Assembly (NCBI RefSeq): GCF_024138715.1
Contig: NZ_CP092074.1
Coordinates: 2,666,001-2,730,000, forward strand
Length of the DNA: 64,000 nucleotides
Direction: 5' to 3'
Source of the DNA: Emticicia sp. 21SJ11W-3
GTDB lineage: Bacteria; Bacteroidota; Bacteroidia; Cytophagales; Spirosomataceae
Made by a program: the position numbers and the translations under genes. The notes beneath the pieces were generated by a model, which searched no databases, had not been told where the DNA came from, and saw only the letters and a list, made by a program, of their open reading frames with translations. Numbering within the stretch: the first letter of the stretch is position 1; every line of letters starts with the position of its first letter. Shown here one piece after another: positions 1 to 10,800 of this stretch.

Positions 1-1533
1 TTTGAATGACAGCGAATCAGACTGCGGGTTTACTTTGAATGACTGAATAAGCACATTTCTTAACAAAGTATAGGGGTTTTCTTCATTCTGAGGAATCAAC
101 GACCACATACCAGGTGTGGTTATACTTTTGATTTGCGTACTGGTTTTAGGCACACTCTCTTTGCTGCCAGTTACGTCATTTACCAGCAGTACCGAATCAT
201 TGGTATCTACGTCCCAAAAAAACTTGGCGTCATGGGGGTAATTGTTGTAATAGATATTTTTGGGAGTAACTTTAAACGAGTTAATGACAGGCAGCACATC
301 GGCAGTGGTGGTTTTTGTTGCCTGATTGGCCGTAGTGGCCGCACCATTAGCTACCAAGGTAATGACGGTAGACTTTTTGAGGGTTGCCTTAAAACTGTTT
401 TTATTGGTTACATCCTGATAAAACGGCATCAGCATTAAAGACTGGTAATCTTTTGCATTCCACGAAATAGTAACACTGGCTTCTCCGTTTTTGATAACTG
501 ACGGATTGGGTGTTATTGTCAGATTATTAATGACCACATGAGGTATTTTGGTGAGTGTCATGTAGTAAGAGCCATCGTTAAAACCAGGTACATTCTGATA
601 TTGTACATACATGAGCGTTGAACCCGGTTGAAAACTGGTCATAATTTCAGTTATATAAAAAGAAACTATGGCTCCGGCTCCTGTACCTACAATTTCAGCG
701 TTTACTGGTGGCTGCAAAATCCAGCATGGGTTCTGGGCATCCGTATTGGGTGTTACGCTCCAGCCTGAGGCATTTTCTCCCTGGGCAACTACAATGTTAT
801 CGCGCGCCGATTGGGGCGTTGTCAGGGCGCCATAGCCTGGTGCCGATGGTGCATATACGAAACTAACCGTAAAAGTAGTTTTTGGCCCTGCTTTAACCAC
901 TACCGGATTAGACCCCGGCTTAAAGGCAAATGTAATGCTGTTATCTACCTGCGGATAATCCCGAACTGTATTGACTATTATGGGAGGGGTAGTGAGTATG
1001 CAATCAATGGCATTGTGCAAGTCTTTTTTGTCTTCAGGGGCGGCCTGCAAAAGCACTTTAAAGAAAGAAAGCTGCGCCAAATTGCCAATCGTAATAGGGC
1101 TGACCCTGTAATATGAAACAGATAAGTTAACGTTGGGCGATGAGGGCGGTGTTGGCAAAACCAGATTTTCGATTTTGATTTCTACCGTATCTGAACCCTG
1201 ATTCAGGGTAATATCTTTGGTTGGTACCAGACCAATAATGCTGTTCGGATAAAGGGCGTAGTCCCAATCGGTAGAAGAACAAACAATTTTGCTAAAATCG
1301 GCCTCAGGAATCTGCAAAGTGCTTAGGTCCAGATACAATATAGAACCTGTGGCCGTTGGAGCGTCTGTAGGCGGTACTAACTGACCCGAACTGAAAACGG
1401 TGTTATCTTTATTGGTTTTAACTCTGAAAACCAACTTGTTTACTGTGGGGTCTGTAGTTACATAAATGGTGTTATCCTGCCCCGGATTACTTAGGGAGAA
1501 AGACAACTGCGGAAATGTCTGAGTGTCTTGCAT
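1..1533 (-). CDS. Large protein with Ig-like repeats, partial (fifth gene of giant-protein operon)
   Basis: The reading frame is open from an ATG at 1533 down to the left edge, so at least 511 residues are present and the C-terminus is missing. I do not recognise a named family. The N-terminus (MQDTQTFPQ) has no signal peptide and no membrane segment. The first ~320 residues look beta-rich. From about residue 330 there are Ig-like units with the recurring pattern 'I-x-x-F/L-x-V/I-x-P ... W-x-V/A' at roughly residues 331-375, 412-450 and from 495 to the edge. It follows the 1349-residue gene on the same strand after 65 bases and is probably the last or next-to-last gene of that operon. Such repeats usually build extended, protein-binding rods, so a structural or adhesive role is possible, but this is inference. 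Confidence 0.8.
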   Translation of the reverse strand, partial: MQDTQTFPQLSFSLSNPGQDNTIYVTTDPTVNKLVFRVKTNKDNTVFSSGQLVPPTDAPTATGSILYLDLSTLQIPEADFSKIVCSSTDWDYALYPNSIIGLVPTKDITLNQGSDTVEIKIENLVLPTPPSSPNVNLSVSYYRVSPITIGNLAQLSFFKVLLQAAPEDKKDLHNAIDCILTTPPIIVNTVRDYPQVDNSITFAFKPGSNPVVVKAGPKTTFTVSFVYAPSAPGYGALTTPQSARDNIVVAQGENASGWSVTPNTDAQNPCWILQPPVNAEIVGTGAGAIVSFYITEIMTSFQPGSTLMYVQYQNVPGFNDGSYYMTLTKIPHVVINNLTITPNPSVIKNGEASVTISWNAKDYQSLMLMPFYQDVTNKNSFKATLKKSTVITLVANGAATTANQATKTTTADVLPVINSFKVTPKNIYYNNYPHDAKFFWDVDTNDSVLLVNDVTGSKESVPKTSTQIKSITTPGMWSLIPQNEENPYTLLRNVLIQSFKVNPQSDSLSFK

Positions 1534-1598
1534 AGTTGTTTTGTTTTAAATTGTTAATTGAAAGAATAGTGATAAATAATAGATTTCTTTTGCTAAGC

Positions 1599-4500
1599 TC
1601 AGCTAAGTGTAATTAGCACTGCATCCAGGCCATCGTTTACACCGGTAACGTTCAGGTACTCAAAGTACATTTGTACCTGACCTGTCTGATTGGTGGTTTT
1701 AACATTGCTGAGTGTTATTTTAAATGCTTCTTTAGGGTTTAAAACCAGCTCTACTGTTGGGTTGGCCACCCAGAAATTTCCGTAACGTGTGTCGTTCAGA
1801 AGCCGGAATGACCAGCCCTCAGCTGAAAACTGTATATCCGGAACATCTTTCTGGCTAACGAGCTGGCCCAAATGTATGTAAATGGCAGATGCTACATTTT
1901 TTGGTAAAGACGCAGGTTTAAAAATAATTTCGAGGGGTTTCCGGTTACTGACAGCCATGTAAAACGTATTAACGGCATTGGCAATGCCCAAAGGCTGGCC
2001 ATTGTCATTCAGTAATTCAAAGTGCAGCAACTCCGGCGTAAGTTTCAGCCATCCTTCTCTAATGGTCTGCGGGGTATACGCTGCAATGGCCTCACCGCCT
2101 ACATAACTAATTTCGGGTGTTACTTCCCACACAGGTTTTTCTTCAAATACGGCTTCTTCCACCCACGACCACTGGTAACTTTCCTCTTCAGGTACCGGCA
2201 TATTGAAACCTGTAACGCCCTTAAGAACCGGAGTTGTTAAAAAGGTCATTTCCAGAACATTGAGGGTATCTGAATACAGGTTTGATGGTATATCTATTAC
2301 CTTCGTTGGTAAAATACCCATAGTTGCATGTACCACTGCGCGGGGGTCAAACAGCATGAGCACGTAACGGGCATCGGCAGATACATCATACGGTACGGGG
2401 GAGTCTGGCCCTGGTGATGCCTTTAGCGTAATAGTATCTTCAACCGGCTTTATAACACCGCTGGTTCCGGTAGATGCTGCGCCTTCCGTATAAAAAGTTG
2501 AAAAGTTAAAAGAGTCTGCCGTATCAAGAAAATATCCAATCAATCCGTCATTTAACTGGTTCAGGTCGCCTAGAATGACAGGAAACCTGACATCCGTAAA
2601 CTGGTTATCGGTACGGTACTCACCACTGGTAAGAGTGGCCCAGCTTTGATTCAGAACCGGGCTGCTGTTTAGTTCCAGGCGGAGCATGGCTTCACCAAGT
2701 GCAATGGGTCTGCCAATCAGTACGGCCAGGTCAGCACTTTGTGCATAATTGCTGGGGTCTATAAAATTATGCATGTTATCAACGGCCTTCCAGAAATTTG
2801 AGAAAAACTCCGGCCCGTTGTTATATAGCGCCACCGCGAAATCGCGAAGATTAGGATTCTGCAAGGCAAAAACCTGCTCAATTGACTGGTTAATGGTGGC
2901 ATTATTACCGGGAGCCGACTGCCAGACCATGGCCGTCTGGTTTCCGTTCATACCGAGTGTACCCATTGAACGGCCCTGCTGGTCATAAATAAACAAGCTG
3001 CCATTGAGATGGTTGGGGAGTATCCAACCGCAAATAGGAGTAGTGGCCGGATGCGCATTCATTTCCTGAATCTGATTTCCGATAGCCGACATCCACCTGA
3101 AAAGCAATCTGGACGGTTGCGCCAGAGCCGGTGGCATATACACTACATTGGGCACTACCTGTGTCTTATAAATAGTTGTGAGCTGCTCTGATGTAATACT
3201 TCTGGTAATGTTTACTGGTCTTTTCTGCCCGAAAACATCTACCAGGCTGAGGCTGAATTCAAAGAAACCAGCCCTGACAGGATTATAACTGCCATTAGGC
3301 ACAGGCGATACAGCATTGGCTTTGCCTGCTATTTGTGCAACGGCCTGCGTAATAGAGTAATATGGGTTTTGAGGCGTTACATTAATATTGAGCTGCATAC
3401 TTTGCTGCATCATGCCCAGCAGGCTATTAAAACCACTGAAAGCATTAGAGGCATAGATGCCTGTTTGCAAGGCATCGGCAATTTGCTGCAAGGTCTGGTT
3501 AGGGTAAACTTCCAGATATTGTTCAAGCTGTTCATAAAAAGTCTCTGCGGCGCTGGTACTTATAATGGCCGAGCTACGGTATTGCTGAGCAGTAGAAAAA
3601 TCAATAGTTGCAGGGTTTACAGCACCTTTATACACCACACTGCCGCCATTGTTTTGCGCAATGGTATAATTGACAGTAAAAAGGTCGGTTGTGTAATTGT
3701 AGAGCTGCCCGTTGCGTTCGGTAACTTCTAAAGGGGCAAACTTGACACTCCATTCAGTAAAAACAGGAAACCACGGGTTGCTATGCCACCAGTACACTTC
3801 AAGGGCAGAAGGTACAACCCCGCTAAACGTGTAAACCTGCTGAGGCTGCCCATTTAAAGCCATATTGAGTGCTGCCTCCAGATTACTTGCCGGAACACCC
3901 GTAATACCCGAAACCAGATTGGTATTCAACAAAAGCGATTCGAGCAATAAACTATTGGTGGCAGCAGGATACGGCAGGTTGTTAGGCGAGGGCAAACCTG
4001 CACTGAAGAACTGGCCGGCTGTAACTGTAATGTTGTTTACCACAATGGCACTTATGATTTGCGCAACTGTGCGGCATTTCAGATAACCAGAATCGTCATA
4101 ATTAGCTACAATTGATTTAGCCCGCACGGCGTTTGTCATATTGGTAGGAATAACAAGCATAACGGGTTCATTAGGCTGCCAGTAGCGTGCAGGCGAGGTT
4201 TCCTTCAGCTGCAAGGTGTTATCAATGGTAGATATTAACTGATTAACATAGGCCGTTTGCTTGTTTAATTGAGTAGCCAGCTGATTACTGGTTGCCTGTA
4301 TAGACGGCCAGGTATTGCCTATGCTGTTATAAATGAGCTGAAAAAGGGTATTTTGCAGGTTGGCATCTTTGGTGTTAACCATACGGTACCAGTCAGCAAA
4401 TAACTGCCATTGAAAACCCAGCGTGTAACGCTCATAGAAATCAACCTGCTGCTGATAAACATTCAGGGTATCTAATGCCTCGGCCAATGGCAAAGGAAAT

Positions 4501-5648
4501 GCTACATCAGGCTCATCGGGTGAATCTTTGGCCGGGCGCGTTATCTGATAAACGGTGCCTGTGCTGATACTGGCAAATGTTTTCTGGTGTAGCACTTCGT
4601 TCAGCTGGGCAAGCTGGTCGGTCTTTAATTGCATAAATTCGCTCAGCAAGCCATTCTGGAAAGCATTCAGCAGGGTTTCAAAAAATGGTGTATCGGGGTG
4701 CAGCAGGTCTTTGAAATAAGCAGCAAAACACTCAGGCGGCGTATTTCCGATTGTTAAAACCGCATCGACAGGCTTCTGATTGGGCTGGTCTACAACGTAC
4801 TTCTGATATGGTGTATATGATATACTCTGGATGATGCCACTATATAACGAGTAAGTGGAAGTTTCATCAGGGCCATCGTACGTCCAGTTATAATCATTAT
4901 TTATTTGTTCACGGGTTTTACCGTCACGCAGCGGGTCGTTGATAGTGTTGCTAAACCAGCCGGTTACTTCATACATGAGGTCAACGGGTGGGTCATTAGG
5001 GCCTATTTTTAAATCAGACAGGGTGTCCTGGAAACCAAACAAGCTACGGCTGTTGGGATAAAAAGCTGCAAATGAGGAGTCGCCGCTTGAAACGGCCGAC
5101 AAATCCTGCCCGGTGAGTTCTCTGAAATAACTATTATTGACGGGGTCTGCCCACTGGCTGTCAAAAACTTTATACATCCCTACATATTTATAGTCCTGGT
5201 CGGTAGGGTTGATTTTTTTTACTGGCAGGGTTACTGCCAACTGCCCGGTAGGAAGTGTATTGCTCAGGGAGTCGCTCTGAATTATCCATGAGCTGCGAAC
5301 GGGCCCGTTTTTGGTAATAAGTAAACGGCTGATAAGCCATCTGTTTGGCACCGCTCCGAACAAAAGGCTGCCCGATTGACTGTTGCCTCCCTGAGTAAGC
5401 GCTTCGGGCAGGTTCCAGTGCAGGTGTATACCAGTTGTTAACTGCTGCCACGGAGCAGCAGACAGCGCTCTTACCACATTGGTGCCAACATAGGCGTTAT
5501 TATTGCCCGACTGGTTGGTAAAAACTGTGGTTGCGCCTGCAAATGTGCTGGTACCTGATTTATCGTTCTGGTCAATTATACCCACACAAAGCGCGGCTAT
5601 ATCTACCGGAACAACCAATCCTGAATCAATTGTATCTTTTGTTTGCAT
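1599..5648 (-). CDS. Giant conserved protein of unknown function (1349 aa)
   Basis: A longer frame reaches 5678, but its first codon is TTG. The ATG at 5648 (MQTKDTIDSG) lies 10 bases after the stop of the upstream gene and is the more likely start. There is no signal peptide. Near the N-terminus is a distinctive segment 'GIHLHWNLPEAL ... VPNRWLISR' (about residues 70-105), which looks like the conserved signature of a family. The middle (about 400-480) is helical and Gln-rich, and the rest is mixed beta. I recall similar GxHLHWxLP proteins as unannotated ORFs in other phyla, but could not check this. The neighbours are other giant proteins in the same tight operon, so it probably works in one complex with them. 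Function unknown. Confidence 0.82.
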   Translation of the reverse strand: MQTKDTIDSGLVVPVDIAALCVGIIDQNDKSGTSTFAGATTVFTNQSGNNNAYVGTNVVRALSAAPWQQLTTGIHLHWNLPEALTQGGNSQSGSLLFGAVPNRWLISRLLITKNGPVRSSWIIQSDSLSNTLPTGQLAVTLPVKKINPTDQDYKYVGMYKVFDSQWADPVNNSYFRELTGQDLSAVSSGDSSFAAFYPNSRSLFGFQDTLSDLKIGPNDPPVDLMYEVTGWFSNTINDPLRDGKTREQINNDYNWTYDGPDETSTYSLYSGIIQSISYTPYQKYVVDQPNQKPVDAVLTIGNTPPECFAAYFKDLLHPDTPFFETLLNAFQNGLLSEFMQLKTDQLAQLNEVLHQKTFASISTGTVYQITRPAKDSPDEPDVAFPLPLAEALDTLNVYQQQVDFYERYTLGFQWQLFADWYRMVNTKDANLQNTLFQLIYNSIGNTWPSIQATSNQLATQLNKQTAYVNQLISTIDNTLQLKETSPARYWQPNEPVMLVIPTNMTNAVRAKSIVANYDDSGYLKCRTVAQIISAIVVNNITVTAGQFFSAGLPSPNNLPYPAATNSLLLESLLLNTNLVSGITGVPASNLEAALNMALNGQPQQVYTFSGVVPSALEVYWWHSNPWFPVFTEWSVKFAPLEVTERNGQLYNYTTDLFTVNYTIAQNNGGSVVYKGAVNPATIDFSTAQQYRSSAIISTSAAETFYEQLEQYLEVYPNQTLQQIADALQTGIYASNAFSGFNSLLGMMQQSMQLNINVTPQNPYYSITQAVAQIAGKANAVSPVPNGSYNPVRAGFFEFSLSLVDVFGQKRPVNITRSITSEQLTTIYKTQVVPNVVYMPPALAQPSRLLFRWMSAIGNQIQEMNAHPATTPICGWILPNHLNGSLFIYDQQGRSMGTLGMNGNQTAMVWQSAPGNNATINQSIEQVFALQNPNLRDFAVALYNNGPEFFSNFWKAVDNMHNFIDPSNYAQSADLAVLIGRPIALGEAMLRLELNSSPVLNQSWATLTSGEYRTDNQFTDVRFPVILGDLNQLNDGLIGYFLDTADSFNFSTFYTEGAASTGTSGVIKPVEDTITLKASPGPDSPVPYDVSADARYVLMLFDPRAVVHATMGILPTKVIDIPSNLYSDTLNVLEMTFLTTPVLKGVTGFNMPVPEEESYQWSWVEEAVFEEKPVWEVTPEISYVGGEAIAAYTPQTIREGWLKLTPELLHFELLNDNGQPLGIANAVNTFYMAVSNRKPLEIIFKPASLPKNVASAIYIHLGQLVSQKDVPDIQFSAEGWSFRLLNDTRYGNFWVANPTVELVLNPKEAFKITLSNVKTTNQTGQVQMYFEYLNVTGVNDGLDAVLITLS

Positions 5649-5658
5649 TTCCGCGTCA

Positions 5659-7884
5659 TTATTTTTTGAGAAATTCAACTTTCACTACACCTTTTATCAG
5701 TTCAAGTGCATACTCGGCCGATGTAAAATTCTTTATATTCTGGCTGTAAGGCGGGCTGTTAAGCATTTGCTGAATTGCATCTGCGGCCTTTTTTACCTGG
5801 AGGGTCTGGTTGTCAGACCGAAGCGTTACCGGGCAATAAGCGCCTGGTATCTGGCTGCCGGGGTCTGTTCCGTTTACAACCCTCAAGGTAGTAGCCCATG
5901 TGCCGTCATGTCTCACCAGGCCTTCATGGAGGGCTTCAGGTGGTTCATGAATGGCAACCATCTGTACAACGCCATCAAAAATGCAGATGAGTGTATCTGA
6001 AGATAGGGCCTCCATTCTGAGTTTCTGAACCTCACTGGTGCCTTCTGTGTCGCTGTAACCGTTTATTTCCAGTCCCGGCCAGCCACCCACCACCGCTGAC
6101 CGCAGCAGGAAACCCGTAATTATACCACTTGCGTTACGGTACGACAATAGTTTTTGTTTACGGGGTCTGGCCATACTGGCTCTGTGTTTTACAGGCCCCA
6201 TTAACTTTTTCAACCTGGCTACATCGTTTTTATGGTCGGCGGTTGCCGATCTACCAATGCTAAATGCTCCATCCAGCAGGCAGTCAATCCAGTTGTTATC
6301 CATATAAAAAAACCGCATCGACTCAGGAGGCAACATCCGTTCATCAGGAACGAGATAATTAAATGGCACGCCTTTAAGCAAAGCCAGCTGGCTAAGCCAT
6401 ATTACCACGTTTTCGGGCAGGGGAGCTGCATTGGCCTTTAAAAGGCTTGTATTTCTTGCGGCCATTATACCATCAAAAGCAGTAATGGTATTGTATTTTT
6501 CCTGAATAATGCGTTGCTCTTCTATAATTGCCTGTTGAGCTGTCTCGCTTTTTTTCCAGTTATAAAGCGATGTTGAAAAAGCCTTGTTCTGCAATGCCAT
6601 TAGTTGGCCAATCTGCCAGGCACCACCATAAGACATATCAAACATACCCGTCTCCGGATTATATCTGTTAATGGCGTCAGAGGTGGTAAAAGGCAATTGA
6701 ATGGTTTCTGGTATATAGTAAGGTACAAGCGGGCATCTGTACCATGAAACCGTGTTGCCGGGGTGCCGGAGTACCTGTGTCATGGCGGTGTAACCCATAT
6801 TAAAGGCATTATGCACCAGTATCTGGGCATCATTGGTAGTCATGTTTCCATTCGCCTGGTGATTCAGTGCGCTTTGCACTTCGGTATCTGAGGGTACGGG
6901 CCCGTCAAATGGATATTGCAAGGTGGTAAGCCCAATTTCTCCGGCTGGGTTTTTATTCAGGTTTTCAAGCAGCTGTTCAAAATTTTCGTCGTTATTATTG
7001 GCTGTAAAATGCCACGAACTATAAGTAAGAAGCCTTATGAATTTGTTTCCGGCAGGAATATGCCCATTCCCGTTTTCATCAGGCAAAAAACTGCCCATGT
7101 TCTCAAGCGAAACCAGAAAAACGTAACTTGTGAGCCCATCAACCGGAATCCGGTTACCTACAACTATGGCATAAAGCGCCTCATCCAACAATTTGTTATC
7201 CGTTTTATCAATGGTTTCGGTATCACGGATATGCGCCAGATAGGGGAGGTCGGCCGCAGATGGTGCTACAGCATTAAAAGTATCAGCGGGTATATCAATA
7301 TAATTAATCTGGTCTTCGGGGGTTTCGCCGTAGTCTAAGGTACTCATACCCGGGTATGACAATATTCCCGCAGGCATAGCGCCTGTGCCGGTAATGCCCG
7401 GCGACCCTTCAACGGTTATGGTTGTGCCCAGCGGCACCAGGTCTTTTGCCGTACCTTTTTTTATTTCCGGCACCTGGTCGCGGTTAAAAAGCAATAAAGC
7501 AAGCCAGGGTGCGCTTTGTTCGGTTATTACAGAGGTTCGCTCCCAGGGTAAAGTACGCCTGTTAAAAATTATCAGCGGAAACACACCTGAAAATTCACCG
7601 TTAGCCAGATTAGGCGGAAAAACCGAGTTAATATCGTTAGGGTTAAGGGTAAATCGTTCGCCGGTAACAGCAAATTTTCTGGAAGTGCGGTACGGAGCGC
7701 CAGTATTGAGATTCACGGCCTGCTCAAGCTCAATGGTGTACTCACCCGATTTGAGTGGCGGAATATCATACTGTATAAAGATTACCTTTTTATCGACGTC
7801 GCCGGTATCAGACCCCAGCACAGCCGGTGCCTTATTTGCCTCAACTACAGGGGTTGTTTCTCTGTGTTTATTTGCTTTTGCCAT
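5659..7884 (-). CDS. Conserved protein of unknown function (741 aa)
   Basis: ATG at 7884 lies two bases from the stop of the 1467-residue gene, which suggests translational coupling. There is no signal peptide and no obvious membrane segment. Visible landmarks are 'PWLALLLFN' (about residue 127), 'YVFLVSLENMG' (about 255), a 'LLTYSSWHF' segment (about 285), and 'NPETGMFDMSYGGAWQIGQLM' near residue 415, followed by a helical stretch. A basic region with 'MARPRKQKLL' lies near 570 and 'VVGGWPGLEINGY' near 595. These look like conserved family blocks, but I cannot assign a named domain. Its place between two giant proteins argues for a shared structural assembly. Function unknown. Confidence 0.82.
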   Translation of the reverse strand: MAKANKHRETTPVVEANKAPAVLGSDTGDVDKKVIFIQYDIPPLKSGEYTIELEQAVNLNTGAPYRTSRKFAVTGERFTLNPNDINSVFPPNLANGEFSGVFPLIIFNRRTLPWERTSVITEQSAPWLALLLFNRDQVPEIKKGTAKDLVPLGTTITVEGSPGITGTGAMPAGILSYPGMSTLDYGETPEDQINYIDIPADTFNAVAPSAADLPYLAHIRDTETIDKTDNKLLDEALYAIVVGNRIPVDGLTSYVFLVSLENMGSFLPDENGNGHIPAGNKFIRLLTYSSWHFTANNNDENFEQLLENLNKNPAGEIGLTTLQYPFDGPVPSDTEVQSALNHQANGNMTTNDAQILVHNAFNMGYTAMTQVLRHPGNTVSWYRCPLVPYYIPETIQLPFTTSDAINRYNPETGMFDMSYGGAWQIGQLMALQNKAFSTSLYNWKKSETAQQAIIEEQRIIQEKYNTITAFDGIMAARNTSLLKANAAPLPENVVIWLSQLALLKGVPFNYLVPDERMLPPESMRFFYMDNNWIDCLLDGAFSIGRSATADHKNDVARLKKLMGPVKHRASMARPRKQKLLSYRNASGIITGFLLRSAVVGGWPGLEINGYSDTEGTSEVQKLRMEALSSDTLICIFDGVVQMVAIHEPPEALHEGLVRHDGTWATTLRVVNGTDPGSQIPGAYCPVTLRSDNQTLQVKKAADAIQQMLNSPPYSQNIKNFTSAEYALELIKGVVKVEFLKK

Positions 7885-7886
7885 GT

Positions 7887-10800
7887 CTAAAGTTGTTTTT
7901 CTTCTCCAAGTAAGCGCATTTCGGGTTCAGCCAGCAGATAATTGGTAGCAGGGTCAGCCAGTTCTTTTACATTTATGTTGGCATCTACCGTTAGCCCGTT
8001 ATTTATAATAGCCTGTACCAGCAGCGTTCGGTTATTAATGGCCCGTGGTGTCATTATGGTGTTCTCTACGGTGTCTCCTTCAAATTCATCATTTGTAGGC
8101 ACATAAGGGGCTGCCCACGAAAAATACTGAAACTCAGGTGCAAGCGTGTATTGCAAATTAGCGAGTTCAATAGGCAGGGTATGGTCTGGCGGTTTAATGT
8201 AAGGGGCAATTACGAAACCCGTCAGCACGTCGTCAAGGGTAGTATCTTGCACGGGGTTACCCAGAATAGGGTTGCCTTGCGAGTCAAATGCTACTGGTTG
8301 CCACAATGACTTGGCCACCTTGCCCAGTGTTCTGGTTGCTTTAAAGGTGCTGTCTTCTGCGCTGGTTATGGTTATTTTATGGGTTGAGCTCAGGTTAGCC
8401 TGCGCTGTGCCGGTAGGCCTGATACCAAAATTGGTGTTCTGTACCACACTGGCATTTGGCGCATCTGTATCTAATGTAATATTTGAACTGAGCGACCAGT
8501 CTTTTGACGGAATAACCGCCTGAGTGCTGAGTTCAAAATTTTCTGCATTCACAATCCAGTTCAGTTCTCCCTCTTTATCACTTAACTGAGAAATGAGGCC
8601 GTTGCTGATTACAATTTTGCATACATCAGGGTCTGGCGGCGTATCTGCATTGGAAGCAGCAAGGGCTTTGGGGGTATCGCTATTTTTTTGCGGAAGCATA
8701 TCTTTAGCGAAAGAGTCCCACGAAATGGTTTTTTGTTTGACCTGATTTTTAGCGCCAAAAGAGATAGTGAACGATATAATGGCCACTTTGACTTTTGCAA
8801 CACCCGAAAACTCCGGCCCCCAGATATGCAGGCTGGCACCTACATGAATGGTTATGCTCAGGGTTGTAAACCAGAGGTCAATTTTAAAACTGGCACCAAT
8901 ACTCACAGCAGCGCTGATGTCATAATAGAAAGGCTTCCACATAATCAGGAAGTCGGCCTGTACACTAAACCAGGCTTTTATGCCGCCACTCTGCCACACG
9001 GCCTCCATATAGCCACCGGCCATAGCAGCGTTCGAAGTTAGTGCAAAGTACTCGCCGCCTTTGATACTCAATTCGTTGGTTACTTTCCAGTTCATGCCCA
9101 AACGGGGCACAACCGGATAATAATCCGGAACCACATAGTTTGGGTTATAGCCCCCAAGTGTTACCACAAATTCGCCAAAATGCGGGCCGCTTGTCCAGAG
9201 GTAAAAAGCAAATCCACCGGTTAAATGGCAGTCTTTAGACAAAACATACGAGTTGTTGGTCAATTGCCCCTGTACGGCTATCAGGCCGGTTTCAGTTGAA
9301 AACGATGCCGCCAAAGCCAGTTCTGCATAAACAATGATAGGTAGCTTTGAGTCTTTAATGCCTGCGCCGGGAGGCAGAATCAGCTTTGACAAGCCCAGTA
9401 GCGAAATCTCGAATTTTGTTCCGAATGCGATGCTGAGCATCGCATAAGAATCAAGAATTTCGAAACTTGTAAACCTTACCCCGGCAGTTAGCCAGTTATT
9501 ACCTGCCAGCGGCGCCACTATTCCATCGGTAATCAGAGTCTGCATTACATCATTTACCTGCTTGGCAATATTGCCGTTGGGGTTGGCGGATGGTGGGTTG
9601 TTCATACCCATTGCCCATTGTACAAACGGGAAAGTAGCTACCCCGTTGATACCCGGCAACACAAGGCTTCGGTTGAAACCAAAACCGGCTGATAAACCAG
9701 TAACAAACAAATATGGTGGCCCGCCAATGGGGTAATTAAGCACCGCATAAACAAATAATGACGGATGATTGTCAACCTCGGTATAACCGCCAATGGCGCC
9801 AATGGTAAGTGTTTTTGTTTTTATAAATAGCTGGCCAACCAGATCAACAGGCTCAAAGCTACCCATAAGGCCACCGCTGATTAATAAAGGGCCGCTCTGG
9901 AATGTTACGCTTATGCCACTGATGGTGAAAGAAACATTAAAATTGCTGATGGGCAGGCTTACACCAAAGCCATCAAGGGCTATTGTCAGGCCCCCGGCTG
10001 TAGCCGCACAGTTAACCAGCACATAAATATCAGGTTCTTTGTAGGCCAGACCGATTTTCTCAAAGTACAGCGGGCCAAAATTCTTTTGCAGGTTAAACCA
10101 GAACGTTTTAGAGCCGCCGTTGTCTGAACTAACAGTTTGCATAACAGAATAACGCCCTTTGGCATCAAGCTCTGTAAGTGTATCATGATACACCGCCAGT
10201 TGCTCAATGGTCGATACCTCTTCGCTGTTGTCGGCTCCTAGTGAGATTGGTATTTTGGTTCCTCCTATGTTAATTTCCATAGAAAACGCTACCAGGTTGA
10301 TCATTCCTTTCTCTGGCACGTTCGGAAACTTGAGGTCTCCCGGAGCATATTTATTAATTATTTTGTTGATTAAAGCAGCATTTTCTTTGCTGATAGGGTT
10401 AGAGGCAATATCGACATGAATGGCCTCAACGGCTAAAATACCTTCGCTTATAAACGTGATTTTATCTATAATAGGCAGGTTTGATAGATCAATAACCGAA
10501 TCGGTGGCCATGCCGTAATAGAAAATCCACTTTTTGGTGGTTTTGTCTTTTATGGCTGCAAATGCCGAGTTACCATACACGGCCGAGGCAGCTTCAAGCA
10601 CAAATAAAGGCTGGCTCTGTGCGCTGTCATAAACAAAGGCAGCCGCTTTAAGAGAAATATCCAGCTCAGGCGGAATAGGTGGCACGAGGCTTCCAAGGCC
10701 TAGCATATCTGCAATAGAATTAATACCCAACGGTGTGCCTTTGTTGAGCCATTGAGCGGCAAAAGCAGTATCAGCAGCCGTTTTTGAGAATATCAGCGTG

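Noticed and set aside
1-1530. Plus-strand ORFs at 133-438 and 811-1116 as genes
   Set aside because: They lie opposite the continuous minus-strand frame of the fifth giant gene, which is open over the whole interval and has the expected protein-like composition.
5649-5678. 20-base overlap of the 1349- and 741-residue genes, as a frameshift or fusion
   Set aside because: The overlap exists only if a TTG at 5678 is the start. The ATG at 5648 removes it and leaves a 10-base gap.
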